Shown: one piece after another, positions 53,901 through 64,000 of the stretch
How the letters are laid out: each line of letters opens with the position of its first letter
Position numbering within the stretch: the stretch's first letter is position 1
DNA from: Pelecanus crispus
Taxonomy: Eukaryota > Chordata > Aves > Pelecaniformes > Pelecanidae
Direction: 5' to 3'
Length of the DNA: 64,000 bases
Assembly: GCF_030463565.1 (NCBI RefSeq)
Contig: NC_134675.1
Coordinates: 11,367,862-11,431,861, forward strand
The notes under the pieces: generated by a model
What the model saw: only the letters and a program-made list of their open reading frames with translations
Databases searched by the model: none
Told to the model about the DNA's origin: nothing
Program-made: the position numbers and the translations under genes

Positions 53901-56900
53901 TGTTTGCAAATACTGCAGAAGTAGAAACATAAAAAACAGATAGAGACAGGGTAGATGTACATGAGCTATCCTGTGGTTAAGCATAACACAATCTTAATGT
54001 CATTCTTCATATATGATATTTATCCTAGTGGCTGTGCAAACTGAGTGAAACACAGATTACAATTAAATTGTTGATCTCTCTGGCATAGATGAACCACATC
54101 AGTTGTTTTGGGCGTTTTCTGGCCATGACCCTATTTCTGTTTCTGTGACTCTATTCTGTTGTGCTCAGGCCACCTCTGTGTGCTATCTTGGGATCACCCC
54201 ACATCACACCCCTCAACTAAAAACTATGGTTCTGCAGGCACTTTACGCAAGCTCTTGTGATGATGCCCAATTTCCAGACATGATACTGATCACATAGTCC
54301 TGTAACTTAGATTGAAAATGTTGCTTTGGAGGTAAAGTAGTTACAAGATGAATTTTTACTTCAACAATTGTAGAGACAGAGAAGAGTTTAAATGGAAATG
54401 TAACCAGTTTAAAGTAAATTGAAAGCCTCCAAGTTTTGTCAGGTTAGAGCACAGGTTACAGGTAGGGTAGAGGCTGGCTGCTTCATAAGAAGTGAGATGT
54501 CTCACCCAGGAATTATTATCTCAACAGGAGACCCTCTTCAAGACTAATGGGTTCCCATCTATGGGCAATGAGCTATTTATGGGTGAAAAATAAAAGGTCT
54601 GGGAATAAGGAGAAGGGAGGTGGTAAGAGCAAAAGAAGGTATGTGAAAGAGCAGTAAAGAGCAAAGGAACCTAAAATCATGTCCTGAGATAGCTGCACTT
54701 AGCTTACAGACTAATTGTTTTGATTTGTGTCATTGGTACGTTATGTGATTATACATCGTAATGGGCCAGGAATCTGCTGCCTCTTTTGAAGGTCATAACA
54801 CCACACTTAGATATCTTATGTTTGTACAACATGACAGCGTCAGCTTAGATAGATCTGTATGCAGTAAAGTATGCTAAAGATATGCCCAGGGGTTAGGCTA
54901 TATGTAGATGAGCTTTTTAAAATGCGAATTTCATCTAAAGCATCAGAAGCTCTCTCTGAGCTGTGGTGCTGGGGGCAGGGACCTAATGAGACTGCTTTAA
55001 TACAGCTCTAACATACATATTAGGTAGCAGTTGGAAAGACAGCCTGTCTTTCAAGGTTTAAGCAGCACTTTCTGAAAGTGCCTTCAATTAACAGCTAATG
55101 ACAAGCTTTCTTCAGTGCTTCTCTTGTTATCTTGTATAGCCAGATAATGAGAATGATCACCCAGAGAGACTCTAATTTATTTACCATATTTTATTTCATT
55201 GGGAGGCTTCTGGATATTTGAGCCAGTAACATTCCTGATTTGTGCCTCCATAAGTCAAGTGCTTGAGTTCAGCTTCAAGCTATCATTGCTCTTAAGATTT
55301 ACATTTCAGATAGCTTTTTCCACCAGCACAGATGTTGCAAACCTTAAATTAACGCACAAAGCTGCTTCTACCCTGCAAAAGATGGAACTAATAAGTAAGT
55401 AAAACTATCTCTTTCACATGCCTGTCTTATTAATGATAATGGAATTTAAAATATCTACAAAGGGCTGTTTCAGCTAAATATCTCGTGTCCACTGGTATTT
55501 GAAAAGAGAATAATGAGCTGAAAGTGTTTCTGTGCCCACCCGCAGTGTTAATTGAAAGCTGTGAAGACAAAGAGGTAGAACCAGGCTCAAGGGACCATTC
55601 TTACAGAAACATCTCTCCTGTATCTGAATGTATTGTCCTCATTAAGCTAAAAGGCTTCAGTGGTAATGAGAGGTCGTCTTAATGCTTCCCCTTGTATTAA
55701 TTCTATAGGCAGCTTACAAACCAAATTGAAACCCCTGCAGATGTTTTGTTGACTCTTATCTAGTCTCCGCTTTTCCATATACAGTGTACACAGCAGAAGA
55801 AACAGACACAAACGTGGACCTAGCCTCCAAATTTACAACTGAGAAGGTACCTTAGGAGGAAAGTCGTGCATTTTTTATTTGCTTTTTAAGATCATGTGTT
55901 GCTCTTCCCCTTTTAATTGTGAGCTCCTTATATAAATGAGACTCATAGGGAGAAGAAATTGTCAGATGTGACAGACTGGTAGAGAGGCGACTCTTTACAT
56001 TGATCAGGGATGTGTAACATAATTGAAACATTGGGGAGCTCCATCTGAATTACAGTAGTTTGGATGATAATGAGAAAGGACTAAGTTCCTGAGAAAATTA
56101 ACTGAGCAAAGAACATGAAGCCATTCACAAGGCTATTCTGGAAAAACATTTTGCTGGAAAAGGAAGATGATAGGATGAAGAAACAAGCCTGTATACTAAG
56201 CCCAATCTTTAAAATGTCTGGTGAACAGTCTGGCCTGTGAGACTTGTGATTTGTTTATGTAATTTTCTGCTTAATATCAAATGCTTGCAGGAAGGGACCA
56301 TTTTTCAGGACTGTAATATAGCCCTGGAACTGTAGCTCCAGACCACTTTTTTTCCCCTGCAGTGTAGTTTGAAGTGTAATATTGGTACTTATTGCTTTCT
56401 GGTGCATGCTATCAAATGTATTTGGTAGAAATGCATTTATGAAAATGCTCTTATCACAGGGGACAGAACCCTAGAGGAGGACCCAGCTCTCCTGCTCTTG
56501 TGTTGAGCAGCTTCACCTTTCTGGACCTCAGTTTTCCAAACTATAAAATATTTGTGCAAAAACACTTTGAAAGATGAAAAGGAGGATAGAAAAGCTGAGA
56601 CACAGGGAAAAGAACTTAGCGACACTGCAGGTAACATGAATGAAGTCGTCTGTGCAGTGTGGTGACAGAGACAAAAAGGCAAACAAAAGTTCAGGGAGAT
56701 TAAAATGCAAACAAAAAGCTGTGAAGCCATTCTAGATCAATAGTACATTGCTTGGGACACGGTGTGCGTTTCTGATCACTCATCCTAAAAAGGATATTAT
56801 GGAATCAGGAAGAGTTTGGGGGTCTGTAACAAGAAAGAGAGACAGGGAAAATATTGAGATTGTTTCTTCTTGAAGAAGCAAATAGTAGGAGGCATGCTAG

Positions 56901-57788
56901 GAGGAGGAAAATAAACAAGGAGCTAGAAAAAGGAGAGAAGGGGTTAGTAGATACCCAAACTCCTACTTCAAAACACAAGATTTTAAGAACTTAGTGAGAC
57001 TGAAAGACACCGATCCCAAAGCTGAGTCACTGGGGTGAGGGGGAGAGGCTAGGATACAAATCTATTCCTACAGCTTATGGACCCACTGGGACAAGACACC
57101 AGTTAATGGATAAGGAGGATGCCCAGATCTACACCAGAGTAAAAATAAACAGTCTGAGAAGGAATAGACGTTCATGTTTCAGCATCTCTGGCAGCCCTCT
57201 AATTACTGGAGGGAACTTTCCCAAGCGCCAGGTCATCCGGAAAGAGATTTCTTGCCTCGTTTAGGGTGAATGAGTGCAGGGCTTTGCTAAGATCAAGGTA
57301 AAGATCAGGGCTGCTGCTCTGATTTGTTATAATAGTTCCTTTGTTCTTACTTCACCAAGTGCTCCTGCTCTCCCAGCTCTCAGTGGAGAACAACTGTACA
57401 GGCAGTGGGGTGACACTGGCAAGGAACCTGGCAGGGTTGCAAACAGGGTTGCAATACATGCCAGTGTACCAGTAAACACCGGTGCACTGGGAGGGAAGGA
57501 TAGGCCTACCGCTACAGAAAGACATGGCAGAGCCACACACAAGATGAAAAAAGGCATAAAACCAAAATTCCCTCTGATGACTAAGTCATTTTGTGGGCTG
57601 CTCCGTGGTGTTTGGCATGAAAAATAGTGTCTGAGCACTTCACAAAGTCCTTGTTCATCTCTGCAGCGTTCCTGCTAGGTGAGGGGATGGGTTAGACAGC
57701 CTCACCAGATCCCCCCATCCCTTCCCTCTCCCTCATGACCTTGTGGCTGGACAGATGAAGGCTTAACACAGAGACCGATTAAAGCCAG

Positions 57789-57828
57789 AATGTCATTTGG
57801 GGTTTTCAAATGTCATTTGGGGTTTTCA
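57789..57828. repeat. Tandem duplication, 20 bp x 2
   Basis: Two identical copies of AATGTCATTTGGGGTTTTCA in tandem. Confidence 0.9.
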
Positions 57829-60519
57829 GTGCAACATACCTATCACCTGATGATTTTTTTTTTTCTTTCCCTCCTGATTCGTAGCTTTTCACCTACTCAA
57901 AGTGCAGCTCCTGCTCACTTTGGTAACATTTGTAAGCACTCAGCATATCACACTCCAGGGCTGTGATCCAGGAGCCCACCAAAGGAGGGAGACCTTATTA
58001 GTGACCCTTTGTGGGAAATCTGGTTTTAGAGACTTGGCACGTTTCACGTAAGAATGTAAAGGTCTCAGTTCTCTAGGACAGCCCTGTGTTGTATAACCAC
58101 AAGATCATCTTTCCTCCTGCGCACTATGCTCCCGTTCCCTACTTTACTTGCAACTTCTGCAAGAAATCACATACTTGGGCTTCTGTTCCTTTGTTGCGTA
58201 ACCCTGATTGATCTCCAGCATAGGTCCATGCTGGCCCCTGAATTACTAAGCAAAAGGGTTTACATGAGTATGTCATTAAAGACTGTTTTGTAGCACATAG
58301 GTTGCAGGGGCTCAAATTAAGCCGCAGTAGCTGTATTTGAGAGCTTGGCAAACCAGCCCTGCTGTTTTTTTCTGTCAGTTCCCTGCAGTTTTAACAGAGG
58401 AAAATGGACTATAAAGAAACCCCAGCGTGGCCTGGCACAGCAGCACCAGCGTGGTTCAGGGCCCTCTGAGCACACAGCTCTGTGCCGTCAGCCTTAGCTA
58501 CGTTCAGGCCACAGAGACAGTTAGGTTAGGTTCCTAAATCCCGTTGATTTCTCTTCACTGCAAGAAGGCTTCTGGAGCTTCGCTCAATGGTAGTCTGGGA
58601 CCAGCTGGGGCAGTAACAGCAATGGTCGGTGGTTGTCTTCTGTGTGCGCAAGCCCTGGAAGAGCACAGGGATGCATTGTATCAGTCTATCACAGATGTCT
58701 GACAGCTGTGTTCTCTAGTGCTTTTAACCCTGACTGCCTTTCACTGTCCCTGTCCTGTCTCTTCCTTGTCTTCTTGGATCTGTTCTTCTAGGAACATCCT
58801 TCAGCCATTCCTATTTCCCTTCCTGGCTACCCATCCAGTCTGTTTCCCCCATCCCCTTCTCCAGCCAGCTCTAGTCCTCCTGGCAGACCCTGCCTTCCCT
58901 CCCTGCTCATCCCCTGCCAGTCTCCTGCCCTCATCAGCCTCAGCCTCAGACTGCAGTGACAAAATGTGTTCCCAGCACCCCACCCCAACAAAAAAAAAAA
59001 AAGTATTTTTATATATATATTAAATTATATATATTTTTTAAATCAGGCTGAGAGAAATGTCCAGAGTGCAAAATTTCATCCGAAAGAGTAGATATTTGGC
59101 GATTGAAAAAACTGTCAAAATGCAAAGATTTGGGCAGTCATGCTCAGTGAGCAAAGCAGGCAAAACTCTCTGTGGCTTGCAGCAATGTGCCTTCCAGCAA
59201 GGCCTTTAGGAGCCCCAGCACAGGGCTTTGGGGCTGGTCCGTGTCTCCACAGCAGAAGGAGCAGCAGCCCAGAGGGAGCTGAATAAAGAGCAAGAGCCAG
59301 CAAGCATGTGCCTGAGCCTGTCCCAGGAAGTACTGATGCTGCAGTCACCCTTTCATCTCCCTTCCTAGCTCAACCAGGGATCTGGTTTGGCTTTTTGTGC
59401 ATGCAATGAGCTCCCTCAACCTCCTGTTCCCACCTTGTGCAGTGCTTCCTCCTGTGCTCTGCAATCTGCTGTGGCTCCTTGAAGGGGGCCAGGGACAGAT
59501 AGCTTGATTTCAGCTGATAAAGGGACTGCCTTCAATGGAGAAGCGAGGCAGAAGCCTTCTCGTCTGGCCTGATATCTCTTTCTGGCACTGTCAACAGGAG
59601 GCCGAGGAGACAAGCTGGAGCCGGATGGAGACCAACTCCATTGCAGGGAACACAGAGAGGAAACAAATTCTCCTTTAAAAACGCTCTCCTCGTGCTATTA
59701 AATGGTGCCTGCTTGCCTTTATTTCAAACAACTTCTGCCAAGCCCAGTTTACCTCAGTATTTAAGGTATGCTCTGGTCTTTGCTCAGTCCGCTGCACTAT
59801 GTGAAAGATAACAGTGCTAAATATCTTCAGACACTCTTGAGGGACAGCCGGGAATGTGGCTGGCGTTTTGTGTGCTGCTGACTTTAAGCTCAACATGGTA
59901 AAATGCTAACCATGCTTATCACTTCCCATCCGGAACATCTGGCAGTGCTGCGGCTGTCGGACACCTTGCTGAGCCGAGCCCGGGCAGGTGGTGTGGGGCT
60001 GGCAGGCTCTCCAGGCCCTTTGCAGCGCATAAACCGCAACGCTGCAATAACTGAGGGAATTGGGAGCAAGCTTAGTGAATAGGGGATAAGACAAGAGCTG
60101 CTACTTCTGGGAATGAAAATATTTTTTTTCTTTAGGGACCTCAATTTTGCACTTTTTTCCCAGGATCAGGAGGGGAAGAAGTGGCCCTGCCCTTTGGAGA
60201 CAGAATAATTTCTAAGCCACATTTATAAAAATCGGTGATTTCCCTTTGTCGGCTCCTGTGCCTTCATCTCAGCTTCCCTGATTAGTCACATAATGAGGAT
60301 ATTTCTAATACAAACGTGTCAGGGGAGAACGGGAGTGCTTTATCAGAGGAGAATCTGTATATCCCCCCCCCGCCCCCGCCCCGATGCTAATTAGTCACAG
60401 AGATGCAGGCGTGGGGGGTGGGGGCGCAGCGAGCTCTTATTTTAGAAGCCTGAAAGGACTAAACCTCTGACAATACCTGACTCAGATAGTTTTAGTTATC
60501 TGCTGAGACACATATTTCG

Positions 60520-61003
60520 AAGAATGTGACTCCTTGCCCGGCATGATTAAAAACAGACCTTGAGCAAGCTCGTTAGGCTTCCTGTGTAAAACACTGATAA
60601 CATAGACTCAGGACCCCCGTGCTGAGATGAGCACTCAAGGAACTGGTTTTGTAACATTCCAAAGCCAAAGGACTGATGAGCTAATTCAGTGACCATATAT
60701 GGACAAAGGAGGCCCAAAGTTCAACTAGCGGACAAGTGAAGAAGACTATCGGAGACCACCGGAGGACCCCCGAAGACCACCAAAGAGGACGACTATGCAT
60801 GCGGATTGGACATTTGCATATGTTAACGAGTCTCATGTTTATGTAGATGAATTCTCAGAAATCCTATATAATCTTTAGAAGTTTGCCAAATCGTGGGAGC
60901 ACTTGTGGTGGAACGATCCCCAGTGCTGCCCAGCGCTGCAATAAATAATGCCTGCTTAATAGTAACTTTGTTGCTATTGAGTTTTATTTCGGGAACTTTC
61001 TGA
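60520..61003 (+). mobile_element. Probable solo LTR of a third ERV family
   Basis: The arrangement is LTR-like: TATATAA at 60865-60871, AATAAATAA at 60940-60948 about 75 nt downstream, and a U5-like end (TTGCTATTGAGTTTTATTTCGGG). Upstream are repeated GACCACC / GACCCCCGAAGACC motifs seen in some avian ERV LTRs. Exact ends are not determined; TG...CA termini and a target duplication could not be fixed. Confidence 0.5.
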
Positions 61004-62489
61004 ATACTCCGTTTCCTCCTACGGAGAGGTTTGGACTTTGAGGAATAGTATCCGCGAATTTTTGTATCAAGCCGAAATGATTTGTGCTCTCACAATTTCT
61101 TGTGCAGGGCTGGAAAGCCGTGCCAAGGTAGAGAATGACTTGAGATCTCCCTCGGCTTTCGCATCCCTGCCCCCCAGACGTGTTTGCCATGCTGCTGCTC
61201 CTGCTGTTGTTTGTGGGGTTATTTCTGTCACAACCTTGGCTAAACAGAAACTCTCTCCTTAAAAATACGGAAATTTGATGATTGAGCTCTCTGTCTCTTG
61301 GGACAAGTTCAAAGCGTTGTGCTAAAGAGAAAAGGGCTGCTGAGCACTCAGCTTGGCGACTTTGTTTTCTCTACTAGTGGAGAAAAATCAGTAAGGTTTT
61401 AACGCTGGGATCCACCTTTGCAGGAAGGGCAAGTGACCTCTCGGGCTATGCTCAGGGCAACATGCTGATGACTTTGAACTGGTGTCCAAGCCTGAGCATG
61501 GTGAGGTGAGGACAAGAGCAGGCCTGCTTGCCTGGTGCTGCCCTCTCAAAGCTGTTAGTGTTGCCCACCAAAATCCTGGCTGAGCCCATCGGCCTGGATT
61601 GTGGGGTCAGGAGGCAGTACTGGGTGGATATGAAAGCATGGGCTGTGGCGGAGTCCCCTGCTCCATCCAGGCTAAGCTGGTGTCCACTGCTGAGATCCCC
61701 ACCTGTTTGCAGTGTGACAAATATGCTTGGTGTGTGAGCCTTGGGCAGCTGCTCATCTTTTGGGTTGTGTTGGAAGAGTCTATGTTTTTAGATTTGTTAA
61801 AGAGCTTTGAATGCCACTGGGCATCCATTATTATTCCTGAGAAGTCTCTTGAAACCTCTGTCCTGGAGTGGTGGGCCCCCACAGTGCTCCTTCAGGGCTT
61901 TGTTTGGATCCTGCTTTACAGCCTGTCTCCTTTCCTTGGTTTTCTCTGCAACCTCCTTCCTGGGGCCAGAGGTGGCTTTGATCTTGGACAAATGCATAGG
62001 TATTTGCTCTTCCCTTAACATCGTGACTGTTTGCATTTGCATTTGCAGCACTCCCAGATCTTCAGCTTCCCTAGAAAGCAGGGTGCTGAGTCCTTGAGAT
62101 TTTCATGCTGTTGACTTTAACTCTCCTGTGGCAGTTTTGGCTGAGTAGCTGAAGGGAGACATCGTGATTCCCTGCTGAAAAGCCCTCACAAGATCCCTCC
62201 GAGCCCTTGCTTGTGAGTGCAGGCTGAGTAAACTTGGAGGCGTACAAACTCAGCTTGTCTAAACAGCAAACAGCCTGCCCAGGGTGCCTTGGGTTGAAGG
62301 GTAATAGGTCTGGCAAACGAAAAATAGGTGTGCAATGGAGCGGGCATCCTGTGGTTTAGACATGAATCCAGAGGCTGAAAAAAAGTTCAGCAGTCTTCAC
62401 ACATCTCATTTTCATTACAGAAATGTCTGACATCAAGCTGACATCAAGTGCGGGGAAGGCCAAGTCCCCCACCTCCTAGCTCCAAAGGG
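61004..62489. other. Non-coding interval, no gene seen
   Basis: Overlapping unsupported ORFs at 61528-62097 in several frames show no family motif. No transposon is recognised. Confidence 0.45.
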
Positions 62490-62500
62490 AAACTCAGGCA

Positions 62501-63628
62501 GTGGTCATTGTCCTCACAGGAGAATACCTGGCAGCTATGGTTACCACTCACCCGAAAGCCGCTGCCAGAAGGAATGCAGAGACCCAGACAGAGCTCCCGC
62601 ACAAACATGCAGCCGTCCAGGCTGCTGGCTGCAGGGAGTGCCTGACCCTGTCGCTTGTACCGGAGGGCAGCAGAGACAGCAAATGTCTTCGATGTGACCA
62701 GGTAGAAGATCTCCTCAGCCTGGTGGCAGAGCTGAAGGAGGAGGTGGAAAGGCTGAGGAGCATCAGGGAGTGTGAGAGGGAAATAGACTGGTGGAGCCGC
62801 ACCCTACCGTCCCTGGGGCCAAGGCAGCAGTCGGACGCCCCACAAGGAGTGGAGGATCTCCTACCCTCTTGCCAGCAAGCAGAAGGAGGGGACCTAAGAG
62901 ATGGCAGGGAATGGAAACAGGTCCCTGCCTGGGGAGGGAGGCGAGTCCCCTCCCGGCCTCCCTCACCTTCCCAGCTGCCCTTACATAACAGATATGGGGC
63001 TCTGGAAGTTGAGGGCCAGGCAAGCCAGGAGGGAGGTGAAGGCGAAGGTCCAGCCAGGGGGTTGCCGAGGGCCAGTCAGTCAACCCCACGGATTACGACT
63101 GCCCCTGTTAAGTAAAAAAGGAGGGTAATTGTGGTAGGCAATTCCCTCCTGCGGGGAACTGAGGGCCCGATCTACCCTCCAGACCCATCCCACAGGGAAG
63201 TCTGCTGCCTCCCTGGGGCCCGGGTTAGGGACATTACTAGGAAACTCCCTGATCTCGTAAGGCCCTCCGATTATTACCCGTTGCTGATTGTACAGGTTGA
63301 CAGTGATGAGATTACAGAGAGAACTCCTAAGGCAATGAAGAGGGACTTCAGGGCACTGGGGCGATTGGTTGCAGGATCGGGAGCACAGGTAGTGTTTTCC
63401 TCAGTCCCATCAATGGCAGGGAAGAATGCTGAAAGGAACAGGAAAGCCCAGCTGATTAACAGGTGGCTCAGAGGCTGGTGCCATCGGTGGAATTTTGTTT
63501 TTTTCGATCATGGGGAGGTTTACATGGCACCGGGCCTGCTGGCGGCTGATGGAGATCAGCTGTCTCCAAAGGGGAAAAGGATCCTTGCCTATGAGTTGGC
63601 AGGACTCATTGAGAGGGCTTTAAACTAG
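62501..63628 (+). pseudogene. CR1 ORF1: zinc-finger-like, coiled coil and esterase domains; one nonsense codon
   Basis: Residues 44-65 hold a C-x2-C-x14-C-x2-C motif (CRECL...CLRC). It is followed by a leucine-rich coiled-coil segment (VEDLLSLVAELKEEVERLRS) and a low-complexity linker. A TAA at 63113-63115 breaks the frame just before the SGNH-esterase block (VIVVGNSLLRG, catalytic Ser in GNS where GDS is usual). The C-terminal block reads ADGDQLS, lacking the usual His. ORF1 proteins of CR1 bind nucleic acid and carry this esterase; the role in transposition is not fully known. The stop TAG is at 63626-63628. Confidence 0.88.
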
Positions 63629-63684
63629 GTTTGAAGGGGGAAGGGGATATAAACAGGCTCGCTAGTGAGGAGCCCAGGGGCAGC

Positions 63685-64000
63685 ATGGCAATGTGGGGGG
63701 CGAAATCGATAGCCCAGCTCAAGTGCATGTACACCAATGCACGTAGCATGGGCAACAAACAGGAGGAGCTGGAAGCCCTTGTGCAGCAGGATGGCTATGA
63801 CATAGTCGCCATCACAGAAACATGGTGGGACGACTCTCATGACTGGAGTGCTGCACTGGAGGGCTATAAGCTCTTCAGAAGGGATAGGCAGGGAAGGAGA
63901 GGCAGTGGGGTGGCTCTGTATGTTAGGGAGTGTTTTGACTGTATAGAGCTCAACAGTGGTGATGATAAGGTCGAGTGCTTATGGGTAAGGACGAGGGGGA
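63685..64000 (+). CDS. CR1 ORF2 N-terminus (endonuclease), partial at window end
   Basis: From ATG at 63685 (MAMWGAKSIAQLKCMYTNARS...) the frame is open to the last base and includes WWDDSHDWSAALEGYKLF and ALYVRECFDCIEL. The frame is +2 relative to ORF1 and extends upstream into the end of ORF1. It encodes the start of the AP-like endonuclease. It cannot be judged intact because the rest is outside the window. Confidence 0.85.
   Translation, partial: MAMWGAKSIAQLKCMYTNARSMGNKQEELEALVQQDGYDIVAITETWWDDSHDWSAALEGYKLFRRDRQGRRGSGVALYVRECFDCIELNSGDDKVECLWVRTRG

Larger units (their letters stand above)
46621..60500. other. Long non-coding interval (probable FAM219A intron), no gene seen
   Basis: About 14 kb without supported exons or recognisable transposons. 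Simple structures: a T/G-rich tract with G-runs at 48358-48422, poly-G at 51702-51712, two short tandem duplications (50876-50939 and 57789-57828), AT repeats at 59010-59040, and a C-rich run at 60362-60382. ORFs up to 117 codons are present on both strands but show no family motifs. Confidence 0.5.
62490..64000 (+). mobile_element. CR1 LINE, 5' part (ORF1 and start of ORF2), cut by the window edge
   Basis: CR1 coding homology begins near 62490. An in-frame TAG at 62477-62479 and the absence of an early ATG suggest that the 5' end is truncated or decayed. ORF1 runs to 63628, and ORF2 starts in another frame and is open to the window end. Confidence 0.9.

Noticed and set aside
57274..57627. 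117-codon ORF on plus
   Set aside because: No domain, no promoter or splice context, and antisense ORFs of similar size overlap it; likely chance.
25594..64000. Second exon of FAM219A within the window
   Set aside because: No plus-strand segment encoding the expected next part of the protein, flanked by splice sites, could be found by eye.

Overview
The window is a stretch of a bird nuclear genome. The evidence is (i) many CR1 LINE copies with the avian-type 3' tail built on repeats of ATTCTATG, (ii) several LTRs of one avian-type endogenous retrovirus (ERV) family, and (iii) a single recognisable host exon inside a CpG island. That exon (25534-25593) encodes MMEEIDRFQVP...MQPL and ends in a splice donor. 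I recognise it as the first coding exon of FAM219A. The human gene is on 9p13.3, a region corresponding to the avian Z chromosome, so Z linkage is a reasonable inference. No other protein-coding host exon could be supported. From 25.6 kb to the right edge the sequence is best read as FAM219A intron 1 (inference).

Layout. 0-24.9 kb: non-coding sequence with CR1 copies at 1-282, 2291-3534, 11196-14545, 14647-15152, 15551-16005, 18418-19005 and 23094-24001, a deleted ERV at 6947-10148, an LTR fragment at 16020-16238 and a solo LTR at 24147-24713. 24.9-26.1 kb: CpG island with CRE, ETS, AP-1 and RFX half-site motifs, a candidate minus-strand splice donor, and the FAM219A exon on plus. 28.5-32.1 kb: a long CR1 (plus) interrupted by a solo LTR with a perfect 5-bp target duplication. 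32.4-41.7 kb: a 5'-truncated older ERV (plus), split by a young, almost complete provirus of the same family in antisense (32906-39806, duplication ATTAC). 45.5-46.6 kb: a solo LTR of a second family. About 60.5-61.0 kb: a probable LTR of a third family. 62.5-64.0 kb: the 5' part of another CR1, running off the window.

The retroelements are the most informative content. The young provirus has two 571-bp LTRs differing at only two adjacent bases, a primer-binding site matching tRNA-Lys1,2, a gag ORF (676 codons) with a strongly hydrophobic N-terminus, a UAG stop followed in the same frame by protease-RT-RNase H-integrase, one further nonsense codon in pol, and no env. The UAG is followed by a 10-nt spacer and a perfect 6-bp hairpin, which suggests Gag-Pol made by stop-codon readthrough. 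Among the CR1s, two separate insertions share three ORF2 lesions. Two others share a composite 3' end that looks like a 3' transduction. These are inferences from one window; genome-wide copies would decide them.

Limits: boundaries of old repeats are by eye, and homology was judged by reading copies in this window against each other.
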